Under the pieces are notes generated by a model that saw only the letters and a program-made list of their open reading frames with translations, was not told the DNA's origin and did not search any database. A stretch of 64,000 bases of DNA from Chersky-840 sp963848335 (GTDB lineage: Bacteria; Actinomycetota; Acidimicrobiia; Acidimicrobiales; UBA8190). The stretch covers positions 1,426,001 to 1,490,000 of the forward strand of contig CAWKDD010000001.1 of assembly GCA_963848335.1 (NCBI GenBank), in the 5' to 3' direction. How positions within the stretch are numbered: the first letter of the stretch is position 1; each line of letters starts with the position of its first letter. Below are positions 8,169 through 17,089 of the stretch, piece by piece. Position numbers and translations under genes: made by a program.

Positions 8169-9458
8169 GTGTCCCTCCGACGCCTCGACCTGCGTGGTGT
8201 GCCCCTCGCCGGGCTGGCCCAGCGCGTACCGCGCCCTCCGGCGGGGGAGGCCTTCCCCACCGAGGCGGTGCGCGCCGTCGTCGACGAGGTGCGACGTGGG
8301 GGTGACGACGCCCTCCGGGCCCTGACGGCGCGCTTCGACGGCGTCGACGTGGACACGCTGCGGGTCCCGCAAGCGGAGGTGGACGCCGCTCTGGCCGGGC
8401 TCGATCCCGTTCTGCGGGTCGCGCTCGAGGTGGCCCACGCCAGGATCCTGGCCTACCACCACCACGAGCCCGGACCGCTCTCGGACTTCGAGAACGACGG
8501 CGTGGTGATCCGGCATCTGCTGCGTCCCGTGGCGCGCGCCGGCCTGTACGCCCCGGGAGGAAGGGCGCGCTATCCCTCCACGGTGCTCATGTGCGCCGCC
8601 CCGGCCCGGGTCGCGGGTGTGGGCGAGCTGGTCCTGTGCGTGCCGCCGGGGCCCGGCGGGGCGGTGGCGTCCGAGACCCTGGCGGCTGCGGCCATCGCCG
8701 GGATCGACGAGGTCTACCGCGTGGGCGGCGCCCAGGCCGTGGCGGCCATGGCCTTCGGGACCCAGTCCATCGGGCCCGTCGACGTCATCGCCGGCCCCGG
8801 GAACCGCTACGTGGCCGAAGCCAAGCGCCAGGTGTCGGGCATCGTGGGTGTCCCCTCCGCGTTCGCAGGGCCCTCCGAGGTCGTGGTGGTGGCCGACGCC
8901 GACACCCCGGTGCCGTGGGCCGCCATCGACCTGGTGGTCCAGGCCGAGCACGGGCCCGACGGCCTGGCCTGGCTGGTGACGTGGTCGGCCCAGGCCGCCG
9001 ACGCCATCGACGCGGAGGTCGACCGGTTGGTGGCGGCGTCGCCGCGGCGGGCCGATCTCGAGGCGACGCTCGGCAGTGGGGGGTACGTCGCCCTGGTGGA
9101 CGGACCCGAGGAGGCGCTGGCGGTCGCCAACGAGGTGGCGCCCGAGCACCTGGAGCTGCTCGTGGAGGGCGCCGCCGGGCTGCTCCCCCTGGTGCGCTGT
9201 GCCGGTGCGGTGTTCCTCGGGCCCTACGCGCCCGCCAGCGTGGGCGACTACGTGGCCGGTCCCAACCACGTGCTCCCCACCGCCCGCACGGCGCGCTTCG
9301 CGTCGGCCCTGCGGGTCGACGACTTCCGCACCCACATCCACGCCGTGTCGATGGACCGCGACGCCTTGGCCCGACTCGCACCCCATGTGGCCGCCATCGC
9401 CCGGGCCGAGGGGCTCCCGGCACACGCCGAGTCCGTGGTCGTGCGGGGTGAGACGTGA
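8169..9458 (+). CDS. hisD: Histidinol dehydrogenase
   Basis: A 429-residue enzyme, standard family length, catalysing the last two steps of histidine synthesis (L-histidinol to L-histidine with 2 NAD+). Visible family features: GLYAPGGRARYPSTVLM (NAD-binding loop), GPGNRYVAEAKRQVSG, the EHGPDG zinc-site region, and APEHLEL, which carries the conserved Glu-His used in catalysis. The frame is intact. It heads hisDCBHAF; its TGA overlaps the proposed hisC GTG by 4 nt. The GTG at 8169 is set by the -10 box just upstream. Confidence 0.97.
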   Translation: MSLRRLDLRGVPLAGLAQRVPRPPAGEAFPTEAVRAVVDEVRRGGDDALRALTARFDGVDVDTLRVPQAEVDAALAGLDPVLRVALEVAHARILAYHHHEPGPLSDFENDGVVIRHLLRPVARAGLYAPGGRARYPSTVLMCAAPARVAGVGELVLCVPPGPGGAVASETLAAAAIAGIDEVYRVGGAQAVAAMAFGTQSIGPVDVIAGPGNRYVAEAKRQVSGIVGVPSAFAGPSEVVVVADADTPVPWAAIDLVVQAEHGPDGLAWLVTWSAQAADAIDAEVDRLVAASPRRADLEATLGSGGYVALVDGPEEALAVANEVAPEHLELLVEGAAGLLPLVRCAGAVFLGPYAPASVGDYVAGPNHVLPTARTARFASALRVDDFRTHIHAVSMDRDALARLAPHVAAIARAEGLPAHAESVVVRGET

Positions 9459-10554
9459 CGGGAGGACCGGTCCCGCTGCCGCGCCGACCTGAGCCAGTTG
9501 TCGGGATACCACTCTCCCCAGGTCGACGTGGAGGTCCGACTCAACACCAACGAGTCGCCGCTGCCGCCGCCCCCGGAGTGGCTCGACGAGCTGCGCGACG
9601 AGCTCGGGCGCATCGAGTTCAACCGCTATCCCGATCGCGACGCCACCGGGCTGCGCGTCGCGCTGGGCGAGTTCCACGGGGTCGATCCGGGCCAGGTGTT
9701 CTGCGCCAACGGGTCCAACGAGGTGCTGCAGTGCCTGTTGTTGGCCTACGGAGGGGCGGGACGATCCGTCGCCTTGTTCGAGCCGACGTACGCGCTGCAC
9801 AGCCACATCGCCGGCCTCACCGCCACGGCGGTGGTGCGCGCCTGGCGCGACCCGGACCACCGGGTGGACCTCGACGCCGTGGACCGGTTGCTCGACGAGT
9901 CACAGCCGGTGGTCACATTCTTGTGCTCGCCGAACAATCCCACCGGACGGGCCGAGCCGACCCGAGGTCGTGGCACACGTGCTCGAGCGGGCCCCGGGTC
10001 TGGTGGTCGTGGACGAGGCCTACGGGCAGTTCGCTCCCCACAGTGCGCTCGACCTGCGGCGCGCCGGCGCGCCGGGTACGGACCGGCTGGTCGTGGTGCG
10101 GACCTTCTCCAAGACGTGGTCGATGGCGGCCTGTCGTCTGGGCTACCTCGTGGCGCATCCCGACGTGGTCGCCGCGTGCGAGGCCGTGGTCCTGCCGTAC
10201 CACCTCGACGCCGTGACTCAGGCCGCCGGGCGCCTGGCGCTCCGGCACGTCGGCGCCATGGAGGCGCGGGTGGCGCTCATCACCGAGGAGCGGGGCCGGA
10301 TCGCCACGGCCCTCGGTGAGCTGCCCGTGGAGTCATGGCCGTCGGATGCCAACTTCATCCTCTTCCGACCCACCGAGCGGGCCGCCACCGACGTGTGGCG
10401 CGACCTCCTCGACGCCTCCGTGCTGGTGCGCGACTGTTCGAGCTGGCCCGGGCTCGACAACTGCCTCCGGGTCACCGTGGGGACTCCCGAGGAGAACGAC
10501 CGCTTCCTGCGCGCGCTGGTCGCCAGCCTGACGCGGCGCGCCCCCGGCTCGTGA
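9455..10554 (+). CDS. hisC: Histidinol-phosphate aminotransferase, frame broken
   Basis: PLP enzyme (fold type I aminotransferase) converting imidazole-acetol phosphate to histidinol phosphate. Seen: RLNTNESP at the N-terminus, FCANGSNEVLQ, FLCSPNNPTG, VVVDEAYGQF (Asp/Tyr contacting PLP) and TFSKTWSMAACRLGY with the Schiff-base Lys. One extra C near 9962 splits the second half into another frame. A second extra C near 9479 would join GTG 9455, which overlaps the hisD stop as GTGA, to RADLSQLSGYHSPQ. Without it, the only start in frame would be TTG 9498. Corrected length is ~366 residues. Confidence 0.92.
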
Positions 10555-10592
10555 CCCCGACGGTCCCGGTCCGACCGCGTCCGTCCAGCGCG

Positions 10593-10598
10593 TAACCT
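10593..10598 (+). promoter_or_regulatory. Internal -10 box before hisB
   Basis: TAACCT lies in the 53-bp gap after hisC and ends 9 nt before the ATG at 10608. It suggests an internal, nearly leaderless promoter inside the his cluster. Confidence 0.4.
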
Positions 10599-10607
10599 CT
10601 TGGGCTC

Positions 10608-11228
10608 ATGACCGACGCCCCGCGGGTCGCCGCGCGCCGACGAAGGACGAAGGAGACGGCCATCGACGTGGCCCTGGCCCTCGACGGCTCGGGCTCGGTG
10701 AAGGTGGGCACCGGGATCCCCTTCTTCGACCACATGCTGTCCCAGCTCGGCCGGCACGGGGGGCTGGACCTGACCGTCGAGGCCAGTGGCGACCTCCACG
10801 TCGACGCCCACCACACGGTGGAGGACGTGGGCATCGTGCTCGGGGACGCCCTGGCCCAGGCGCTCGGGGACAAGGCGGGCATCCGTCGCTTCGCCTCCAT
10901 CGCCCTGCCCCTCGACGAGGCGCTCGTGGAGGTGGCGCTCGACATCTCGGGCCGGCCCTATCTCGCCTACGACGTGACCTTCGGCCCCGACGTGGCGCCC
11001 CTGGGATCCCCGCCTTTCGACCCGCAGTTGGCCGAGGAGTTCTGGCGCGCCTTCGTGACCGCGTCGGGCATCACGTTGCACATCCGTCTGGTCACGGGCA
11101 AGAACACCCACCACGTGCTCGAGGCGTCGTTCAAGGCAGTGGCGCGCGCCCTGCGCGACGCGTTGCGGGTGGAGGGCGGGGACGTGCCCTCGACCAAGGG
11201 CACGCTGGGCGACGCCGCCGGGGCGTGA
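10608..11228 (+). CDS. hisB: Imidazoleglycerol-phosphate dehydratase
   Basis: A 206-residue monofunctional HisB. The metal-binding signatures of the two repeated halves are present: FFDHMLSQLGRHGG and DAHHTVEDVGIVLGDAL, then NTHHVLEASFKAVARALRDA near the C-terminus; their His and Glu residues hold the two Mn ions. There is no HisB-N phosphatase domain, as is usual in actinobacteria, where histidinol phosphatase is a separate gene (not in this window). The stop overlaps hisH by 4 nt. Confidence 0.97.
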   Translation: MTDAPRVAARRRRTKETAIDVALALDGSGSVKVGTGIPFFDHMLSQLGRHGGLDLTVEASGDLHVDAHHTVEDVGIVLGDALAQALGDKAGIRRFASIALPLDEALVEVALDISGRPYLAYDVTFGPDVAPLGSPPFDPQLAEEFWRAFVTASGITLHIRLVTGKNTHHVLEASFKAVARALRDALRVEGGDVPSTKGTLGDAAGA

Positions 11229-11886
11229 CCATGGACGGGGGAATCGCCGTCCTCGACTACGGCATCGGCAACCTGGGCTCGGCGCACAAGGCCCTGGTGC
11301 ACCTGGGGGCCGAGGCCCGCCTCGTCTCCGATCCCGACGACGCCGCCGGCGCCGCCGGCGTGGTGCTCCCCGGGGTGGGCGCGTTCGGCCGCTGTGCCCG
11401 GGCCCTGCGGGCCACGGGCCTCGACGGCGCCGTCGACGACGCCCTGGCCCGGGGTGTGCCCTTCCTCGGCATCTGCGTGGGCTTCCAGCTGCTGTACGAG
11501 GGTTCCGAGGAGTCTCCGGCGGTGGCGGGGTTGGGGGTCCTGGGCGGGACGGTGCGGGCCATTCCCCCCGGAGTGAAGCGACCGCAGATGCAGTGGAACC
11601 GGCTCGTCCTGCGCCCCGGTGCCGGCAGCGCCCTTCTGGCGGGGATGCCCCCCGAGCCCTGGGTGTACTTCGTCCACTCCTATGCACCGGAGATGTCCGA
11701 CGACGTGGTGGCGACGTGTGACTACGGAGGCGAGGTCGTGGCCGCCGCCGAGCAGGGTCCGGTGTGGGGCGCGCAGTTCCATCCCGAGAAGTCCGGCACG
11801 GTCGGCCTCTCCATCCTCGCCAATTTCGTGGCCGTGTGCGCGGAAGCGCCCCGGGCGCGAACCGCACCATGCCCCTCGGCGCGTGA
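11225..11886 (+). CDS. hisH: Imidazole glycerol phosphate synthase, glutamine amidotransferase subunit
   Basis: Class I glutaminase that passes ammonia to HisF. DYGIGN opens the protein, GICVGFQLL holds the nucleophilic Cys, and QFHPEKSG holds the catalytic His and Glu. The frame runs open past the expected end and through hisA to hisF, which would be abnormal. A TGA at 11884-11886 in the next frame overlaps the hisA GTG (GTGA), so a shift between about 11825 and 11880 most likely hides the true end. Expected length is about 219 residues. Confidence 0.92.
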
Positions 11887-12644
11887 ACTGCGCCGTGCAG
11901 CTCTTCCCGGCCATCGACCTCCACGACCGCGGTGCGGTGCGGCTCGTGCAGGGGGACTTCGGTCGGGTACGCGGGTACGGCGACCCGGTGGCGCTGGCGC
12001 GTTCGTATGTCGACGGCGGTGCCCGGTGGATCCATGTCGTCGACCTCGATGCGGCGCGTACCGGGGAACCGGTGAACCGCGACGTGGTGCTGCAGATCGC
12101 CGCCGCCGTCGACGTCGAGGTGCAGGCGGGCGGGGGAGTGCGGGGCACCGCCGATGCCGCCGCGCTCCTCGACCACGGGGTGCAGCGGGTGGTCGTCGGA
12201 ACGGCCGCCCTCGAGACGCCCGAGCTGGTGGAGTCCCTGGCCGAGCGCTACCCCGGACGCATCGCGGTCGGCCTCGACCATCGCGGCGCCGGCGCCGAGC
12301 TGGCCGTGCGGGGCTGGGAGCGCCCCAGCGGCGTGACGCTGCGGGCCGCGCTCGATCGACTGGCCACGGTAGGCCTGGGCGCGGTGGTGGTGACCGCCAT
12401 CGACCGCGACGGCATGCTCGGGGGTCCCGACCTCGTGGGACTGCGGGCCGCGCTCGACCTGACCGCCCATCCCGTGGTGGCTTCGGGTGGCGTCCGCTCG
12501 CCGGGCGACCTATCCGCCCTGGCCGCGCTGGAGTCTCCCGTCTCCGGCGGCCGGCGGCTGGCCGGGGCCATCGTCGGGACCGCGTTGGTCGAAGGTGCGA
12601 TGTCGGTGGAGGAGGCGATCGCCGCATGCGCGCCGTCCGGGTGA
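11883..12644 (+). CDS. hisA: Phosphoribosylformimino-AICAR-P isomerase (HisA/PriA type)
   Basis: A (beta/alpha)8-barrel isomerase of ~253 residues. LFPAIDLHDRGAVRLVQGD contains the first catalytic Asp, and VVTAIDRDGMLGG the second. VGTAALETP and RGWE resemble actinobacterial PriA, which also does the TrpF reaction, yet a separate trpF is present at 30017. GTG 11883 overlaps the hisH stop; GTG 11895 is an alternative start closer to the family's usual beginning. The 3' end overlaps hisF by 19 nt. Confidence 0.94.
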   Translation: MNCAVQLFPAIDLHDRGAVRLVQGDFGRVRGYGDPVALARSYVDGGARWIHVVDLDAARTGEPVNRDVVLQIAAAVDVEVQAGGGVRGTADAAALLDHGVQRVVVGTAALETPELVESLAERYPGRIAVGLDHRGAGAELAVRGWERPSGVTLRAALDRLATVGLGAVVVTAIDRDGMLGGPDLVGLRAALDLTAHPVVASGGVRSPGDLSALAALESPVSGGRRLAGAIVGTALVEGAMSVEEAIAACAPSG

Positions 12645-13399
12645 TCCCCTGTCTCGACGTCGATGGCGGGCGGGTGGTGAAGGGTGTGCGCTTCGTGGAC
12701 CTCGTGGACGCGGGGGACCCGGTGGCCCTGGCGGCGCGCTATGACGCCGAAGGCGCCGACGAGCTCGTCTTCCTCGACATCACGGCGTCGGCCCACGAGC
12801 GCGACACCATGGTGGAGGTGGTGTCGCGCACCGCCGCCGAGGTGTTCATCCCCTTTACGGTGGGGGGCGGGGTGAGGACGCCCGACGACGCGCGCCGGCT
12901 GCTGCGCGCCGGTGCCGACAAGGTGGCGCTCAACACCGCGGCCATCTTGCACCCCGAGCTCATCGCCCGGTTGGCCGACGAGTTCGGCTCGCAGTGCGTG
13001 GTGGTCGCCATCGACGCCCGCAGCCGCACTTCGGAACCGGGATGGGAGGTCTTCACCCACGGAGGGCGCCAGGCGACCGGCGAGGACGCCGTGGCCTGGG
13101 CGCAGCGCTGTGCCGCCTTGGGGGCGGGGGAGATCCTGGTGACGTCGATGGACCGCGACGGCACGCGGCTGGGCTTCGACGTGGAGCTCACGCGCACCAT
13201 CGTCGACGCGGTCGGAGTGCCCGTGGTGGCCTCGGGCGGGGTGGGTGGTCTCGAGCACCTCGTCGAGGGGGCCACCGCAGGAGGCGCCGACGCGGTGTTG
13301 GCGGCGTCGATCTTCCATCGGCGGGAGTACACCGTGGCCGAGGCCAAGGAGTACCTGGCCGCGCACGGCGTAACGGTGCGCCCGCCCGCCTCCCGTTAG
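12626..13399 (+). CDS. hisF: Imidazole glycerol phosphate synthase, cyclase subunit
   Basis: A 257-residue barrel enzyme that uses ammonia from HisH to make imidazole glycerol phosphate and AICAR. VIPCLDVDGGRVVKG carries the catalytic Asp at the first strand, and TSMDRDGTRLGFD carries the second catalytic Asp. GGGVRTPDDA and ASGGVGGLEH are the phosphate-binding loops. ATG 12626 lies inside the end of hisA. The frame is the same as hisH, which only by chance lacks stops between them. Confidence 0.97.
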   Translation: MRAVRVIPCLDVDGGRVVKGVRFVDLVDAGDPVALAARYDAEGADELVFLDITASAHERDTMVEVVSRTAAEVFIPFTVGGGVRTPDDARRLLRAGADKVALNTAAILHPELIARLADEFGSQCVVVAIDARSRTSEPGWEVFTHGGRQATGEDAVAWAQRCAALGAGEILVTSMDRDGTRLGFDVELTRTIVDAVGVPVVASGGVGGLEHLVEGATAGGADAVLAASIFHRREYTVAEAKEYLAAHGVTVRPPASR

Positions 13400-13489
13400 C
13401 CGCCGCGCACGCGCCGGACGGGACGCGCACCCGCGACGAGGACTTGTGTCGGTCGGGACGCCGTGTCCGGGGCGGCGGGGCGGATCGGC

Positions 13490-13495
13490 TACGGT
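13490..13495 (+). promoter_or_regulatory. -10 box of the GroES-fold gene
   Basis: TACGGT ends 6 nt before the GTG at 13502, consistent with a leaderless mRNA. Confidence 0.45.
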
Positions 13496-13501
13496 TCGGC
13501 C

Positions 13502-13861
13502 GTGGCTGCGGAGAGGAAGGCATCTCGATCCACGTCGCCCTCGCCGTCGCCCAAGCAGCCCATCACCATGCTCGCCGACCGGGTGTTGGCGCAGCAGCCG
13601 GTGGCCGAAGGTGAGCGTCGGTCGCGTTCGGGCATCCTCATTCCCGCCACCGCCCAGGTGTCGCGCCGTCTGCTGTGGGCCGAGGTGGTCGCCGTGGGGC
13701 CGCATGTCCGGTCCATCAAGGTCGGTGACAAGGTCCTGTTCAACCCCGAGGACCGGTTCGAGGTCGAGGTGCAGGGCGACGAGTACGTGATCCTGCGTGA
13801 GCGCGACATCCACGCCGTGGCCTCGGAGCGGATCGACAGCGGCACCGGCCTGTACCTGTAG
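13502..13861 (+). CDS. GroES/Cpn10-family protein
   Basis: A 119-residue protein with a basic Ser/Pro-rich N-terminus (~20 residues) followed by a Cpn10-like beta barrel: PITMLADRVLAQQ, RSRSGILIPATAQV, GPHVRSIKVGDKVLFNPED, EYVILRERDIHAV. Classical GroES has similar strand order, including the GILLP strand and the KVGDxVLF turn. The mobile-loop equivalent is short (GERRSRSGIL). No groEL is adjacent, so it may be an accessory Cpn10 paralogue rather than the housekeeping co-chaperonin. The last codons and the stop fall in a 23-bp tandem duplication. Confidence 0.75.
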   Translation: MAAERKASRSTSPSPSPKQPITMLADRVLAQQPVAEGERRSRSGILIPATAQVSRRLLWAEVVAVGPHVRSIKVGDKVLFNPEDRFEVEVQGDEYVILRERDIHAVASERIDSGTGLYL

Positions 13862-13890
13862 TCGGCGCCGGCCTGTACCTGTAGTCGGCG
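13845..13890 (+). repeat. Exact 23-bp tandem duplication across the stop codon
   Basis: The 23-bp unit occurs twice back to back (13845-13867 and 13868-13890). Each copy contains the TAG stop and the preceding codons for TGLYL-like residues. The second copy is outside the gene. It fills nearly the whole gap to the converging MMPL gene. Confidence 0.9.
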
Positions 13891-13899
13891 CCGGCGCCT

Positions 13900-16515
13900 T
13901 CAGTTGGGGTTGGGATCTCCGAACTGGGGCAACCACAGCGCGGCGGGGACCGGTGCCGGGGGGACGTGCAGGCCCGGTGACACCGGTTGCGGTTCCGGCG
14001 AAGGGATCGGACCCCCGCCGTCGACGTTGCCGTTGTGTTCGGCCTGGCCGTCGACGGTGGTCTCGACGAGCTGGGGGTAACGCTCGTCGAGCGTCCGGTA
14101 CTGCGGGGGCGGCGCCTTGATGAGCCCGCGCGACACCCAGTTGCGCTGGTCGGCCCACACCAAGATGGGCGGGAGCACCACCAGCGCGCTCAGCAGCGCC
14201 ACGGTGATGTTGATGGCGACGATGATGCCGAAGTCGCTCAGGAGCGGGAACGACGACAGACCCAGGGTCGCCACCCCGGCGATGGCGGTCATGCCCGAGA
14301 CCATGAAGGCCCGGCCCGTGCGTCGGGCCGTGGCGTCCATGGCCTGGCGCGGCGTGAGACCCCGGGCGCGCTCTTCGACGAAGCGCAACAAGATCAGCGA
14401 CGTGAACTCGGTACAGACCGCTACCACAAGGGGCCCGGCCACCGCCGTGACCGGGCTCAGCTTGAGATGGAAGGCCACGCCGATGAGTGACACCGCTCCC
14501 ACGGCCACGAGCACCGGTACCAGGGAGAGCAACGCCCGGATCAGGCTGCGCAGCCGCAGGGTGAGGAAGGCGCCCACGAACAGGATGGCCAGATAGGTGA
14601 GCTTGACCCGGGACGCTTCGAGGTTCTGGATGAGGCCCACACCCACCGTGGCGATGCCGCCGGGTGCGACCGAGATCCCCGGCGGCGGGTTGATGCCACC
14701 CTCGAGGTCCTTGACCACCGGCGCCAGCTGGTCGAGCGTGTCGGTGCGACCCAGGAAGATGACGTTGAGCGCGGCCCCGTTGTCGGCCACCGTCGTCTTC
14801 ACGATGCCGGGCGGGGCGATGAGGTAGATGGCCTCCATTTCGGCCCCCGTGGGCGGGATGTCCTTCATGCCCTTGACGGTGACGAACTGGTCGATGGTGT
14901 TGATGAGCCCGGCACCGGGGTCCAGGATGTCGGGGTACTTGGCCTGGAGCTCGTGGGAGAAGTTGATGACGTAGTCGACGGTCTGGTCGCTCCAGGGGTG
15001 TGCGGTCGAGATGCGCATGGCGATCTCGTTGTCGGACCCGGTGGCGGCCTTGAGCTGCTTGAGGTCCTTGATGGCCTGGGAATGCGGGTTCACCCACGAG
15101 ATGGGGTCGGTCTGCAAGGCGAGCTTGCCCTCGACGGCGATACCCGAGAGCAGGATCACCACGCTCACGAAAGCCAGGGGGATGGCGGCGCGTTGGGGAA
15201 GGCTGCCCAGGAACACGGCGATGCGGCTGAGGCGGCCCTGGCTGAAGTCCTTCCCCTTGGTGGGCGACTTGTACTCCCGGATGCCCAGCACGGCCAGGGT
15301 GGCGATGATGCTGCACACGCACACGGCGATGATGCCGATCACGAGCAGCGAGCCGAATTCGCGGATGGCGGGTGTGCGGGCGAACCACAGCGCCATGAAG
15401 GCGAAGACGGCGTCGAAGGTGACCACGAGCAGCGCAGGCCCGAGGCCGCGCGCCGCGGCCTGGATGGGGTGGGCGGCGCGGGCGAGGATCACCTCCTCCT
15501 CGATGCGCGAGTGCATCTGGATGGCGTAGTCCATTCCCACACCCAACAGCACCGGGAGCGCGGCGATGGTGGCCAGGGTGAGCGGGACGTGGAAGTACCC
15601 CACCAGGCCGAACCCCCACACCAGGCCGACCGCCACGATGGCGAAGGCCAGCAGTCTCCACCGCACCGTGAACGACAGGAGCAGGATCGTCACCATGATC
15701 GCCCCGGCCAGCAAGGCCAGGACGATGATGCCGTGCTTGAGGTAGTCGTTGATCGTCTTGAGCAGTGCGGGGACGCCGGTGGTGATCGCCGTGACGTTCT
15801 GGAAGTGCGCCGAGTCGATGATCTTGGTGACCGAGGACGCCGCCGTGGTCTCCTGGTTGATGTTGAGGTTGCCCTTCAGGTACACCGCCAGCAGGGCGTG
15901 ATGGTTGTCATGGACGAAGGTCTGCAGCGACTGGCGGACACTGCCGTCTTGTTCGTGGATCACGAAGTTCATCCACTGGGGATTGGACAGGATCTGATCG
16001 GCGGGCGGGGTCTTGGCCAGGCCGATGCCCTGCTGGGTCAGGTAGTGGGCCCGGATGGCCTTGTCCTTGGGATCGTGGTCCATGGCGATGGCCTTGAGAA
16101 GAAGGTTCGCGGCCGGACTGGCGAGAGGGCTGCCGTTGGGACTGCTCAGGAGCTTTTGCGCGAACTGCAGGGCGTCCATGGGGGTGACCGCGCTGAACAC
16201 CCAGGGGTCCTTGGCCAACTGGGCGGAGATGGTGCGGAACTCGCGCTGGTTCTGCTTGGTGAGCAGGTTGTCGACCGTCGTCCCCGGCTTCATGGTGAAG
16301 AGGACGGCCATGGGGTCGCCGCCGAAGACCTTCTCGTAGTTGACGTTGTTGATCCAGGCCGGGTCGTTGTTGTTGAGGTAGTCGGAGTTGCTGGTGGTGA
16401 ATCGGAGCGTGGTGACGCCGAATCCCAGGGCCAAGGTGACGAGCAGGCCGATGATGGCCACCGTCCCGGCGCGCCTGCCCAGGTTGAGGCCCAGCCACTC
16501 CCACGTCCGTCTCAT
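13900..16515 (-). CDS. MMPL/RND-superfamily membrane transporter
   Basis: An 871-residue protein with two repeated halves, each one N-terminal helix, a large extracytoplasmic domain and five to six clustered helices, the RND/MMPL plan. Helix motifs include LPVLLGVGMDYAIQMHSRIEEE in the first bundle, where GxxxDY is the proton-relay motif, and VAVCTEFTSLILLRFVEERA in the second. The extracytoplasmic domains are at residues ~45-250 and ~420-640. Likely cargo is a lipid or hydrophobic compound (MmpL and hopanoid exporters share this fold), but this is not shown by the sequence. The C-terminus is a Pro-rich tail. ATG 16515 follows a GGGGGG-rich ribosome site. It is divergent from hisI and lies inside the otherwise plus-strand his-trp region. 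Confidence 0.88.
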   Translation of the reverse strand: MRRTWEWLGLNLGRRAGTVAIIGLLVTLALGFGVTTLRFTTSNSDYLNNNDPAWINNVNYEKVFGGDPMAVLFTMKPGTTVDNLLTKQNQREFRTISAQLAKDPWVFSAVTPMDALQFAQKLLSSPNGSPLASPAANLLLKAIAMDHDPKDKAIRAHYLTQQGIGLAKTPPADQILSNPQWMNFVIHEQDGSVRQSLQTFVHDNHHALLAVYLKGNLNINQETTAASSVTKIIDSAHFQNVTAITTGVPALLKTINDYLKHGIIVLALLAGAIMVTILLLSFTVRWRLLAFAIVAVGLVWGFGLVGYFHVPLTLATIAALPVLLGVGMDYAIQMHSRIEEEVILARAAHPIQAAARGLGPALLVVTFDAVFAFMALWFARTPAIREFGSLLVIGIIAVCVCSIIATLAVLGIREYKSPTKGKDFSQGRLSRIAVFLGSLPQRAAIPLAFVSVVILLSGIAVEGKLALQTDPISWVNPHSQAIKDLKQLKAATGSDNEIAMRISTAHPWSDQTVDYVINFSHELQAKYPDILDPGAGLINTIDQFVTVKGMKDIPPTGAEMEAIYLIAPPGIVKTTVADNGAALNVIFLGRTDTLDQLAPVVKDLEGGINPPPGISVAPGGIATVGVGLIQNLEASRVKLTYLAILFVGAFLTLRLRSLIRALLSLVPVLVAVGAVSLIGVAFHLKLSPVTAVAGPLVVAVCTEFTSLILLRFVEERARGLTPRQAMDATARRTGRAFMVSGMTAIAGVATLGLSSFPLLSDFGIIVAINITVALLSALVVLPPILVWADQRNWVSRGLIKAPPPQYRTLDERYPQLVETTVDGQAEHNGNVDGGGPIPSPEPQPVSPGLHVPPAPVPAALWLPQFGDPNPN

Positions 16516-16672
16516 GGCGCCCCCCGGCGAGACCCCGCACCGTCCGGCGACGGAGTTACTGAATAGTAGGCGGCGAAACGAGCCAAGTCCCGATCGGGTC
16601 CTCCCACCACATGCCCTGGTGGGGGCCTGTCGCCGGCGCCCGGGCTCCGCCCGGCCCGTCCGGGGCGGCCGG

Positions 16673-16678
16673 TATCGT
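16673..16678 (+). promoter_or_regulatory. -10 box of hisI
   Basis: TATCGT ends 9 nt before the ATG at 16688; a second histidine-pathway promoter with the leaderless spacing. Confidence 0.45.
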
Positions 16679-16687
16679 GAGGGGACC

Positions 16688-17089
16688 ATGGAACGCGTCG
16701 CATCCCCCGTCGATTTCACCGAGGACGAGCTCGCCCTGGTCCGCTTCGGAGCCGACGGCCTGGTCCCCGCGATCGTCCAGGACGCCGGGGACGGCACCGT
16801 CCTCATGCTCGGCTACATGGACGACGAGGCCCTGCGCCGCACGCTGCGGACGGGTCGGTCCTGGTTCTGGAGCCGCAGCCGGGGCGAGTACTGGTGCAAG
16901 GGGGAGACCTCAGGGGACCGCCAGTGGGTGCGCGACGTCCGCTACGACTGTGACGGGGACACCATCTTGTTGGTGGTGGACCAGGACGGGAACGGGGCGT
17001 GCCACACCGGGGCGCGCTCGTGCTTCTACCGGTCGTTCGGTTCCGGCGGCCCGAGCGGACCGGCCGGGAAACCTCTGGCGCAGGGGTGA
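16688..17089 (+). CDS. hisI: Phosphoribosyl-AMP cyclohydrolase
   Basis: A 133-residue monofunctional HisI, with no fused HisE. WFWSRSRGEYWCKGETSG holds the substrate loop and first Cys. YDCDGDTILLVVDQDG supplies the Asp-x-Asp magnesium site, and ACHTGARSCFYR the zinc cysteines. It opens the ring of PR-AMP in step three of histidine synthesis. The stop overlaps the trpE GTG by 3 nt, so hisI-trpE-ygfZ form one operon, the same hisI-trpE neighbourhood known from mycobacteria. Confidence 0.96.
   Translation: MERVASPVDFTEDELALVRFGADGLVPAIVQDAGDGTVLMLGYMDDEALRRTLRTGRSWFWSRSRGEYWCKGETSGDRQWVRDVRYDCDGDTILLVVDQDGNGACHTGARSCFYRSFGSGGPSGPAGKPLAQG

Noticed and set aside
11225..13399. A 724-residue open frame that would fuse hisH to hisF
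   Set aside because: The middle ~250 residues are Arg/Gly/Pro-rich frame-shadow of hisA, which is a full-length gene in another frame. A TGA in the next frame at 11884 overlaps the hisA start, so loss of the hisH stop by a frame shift explains it.
12248..15661. Other very long minus-strand open frames over his genes and the MMPL gene (also at 7431-9860 and 58093-61452)
   Set aside because: Composition is His/Arg/Gly/Pro-rich without domain motifs; they are antisense shadows of hisD, hisA/F, MMPL and uvrB in GC-rich DNA.
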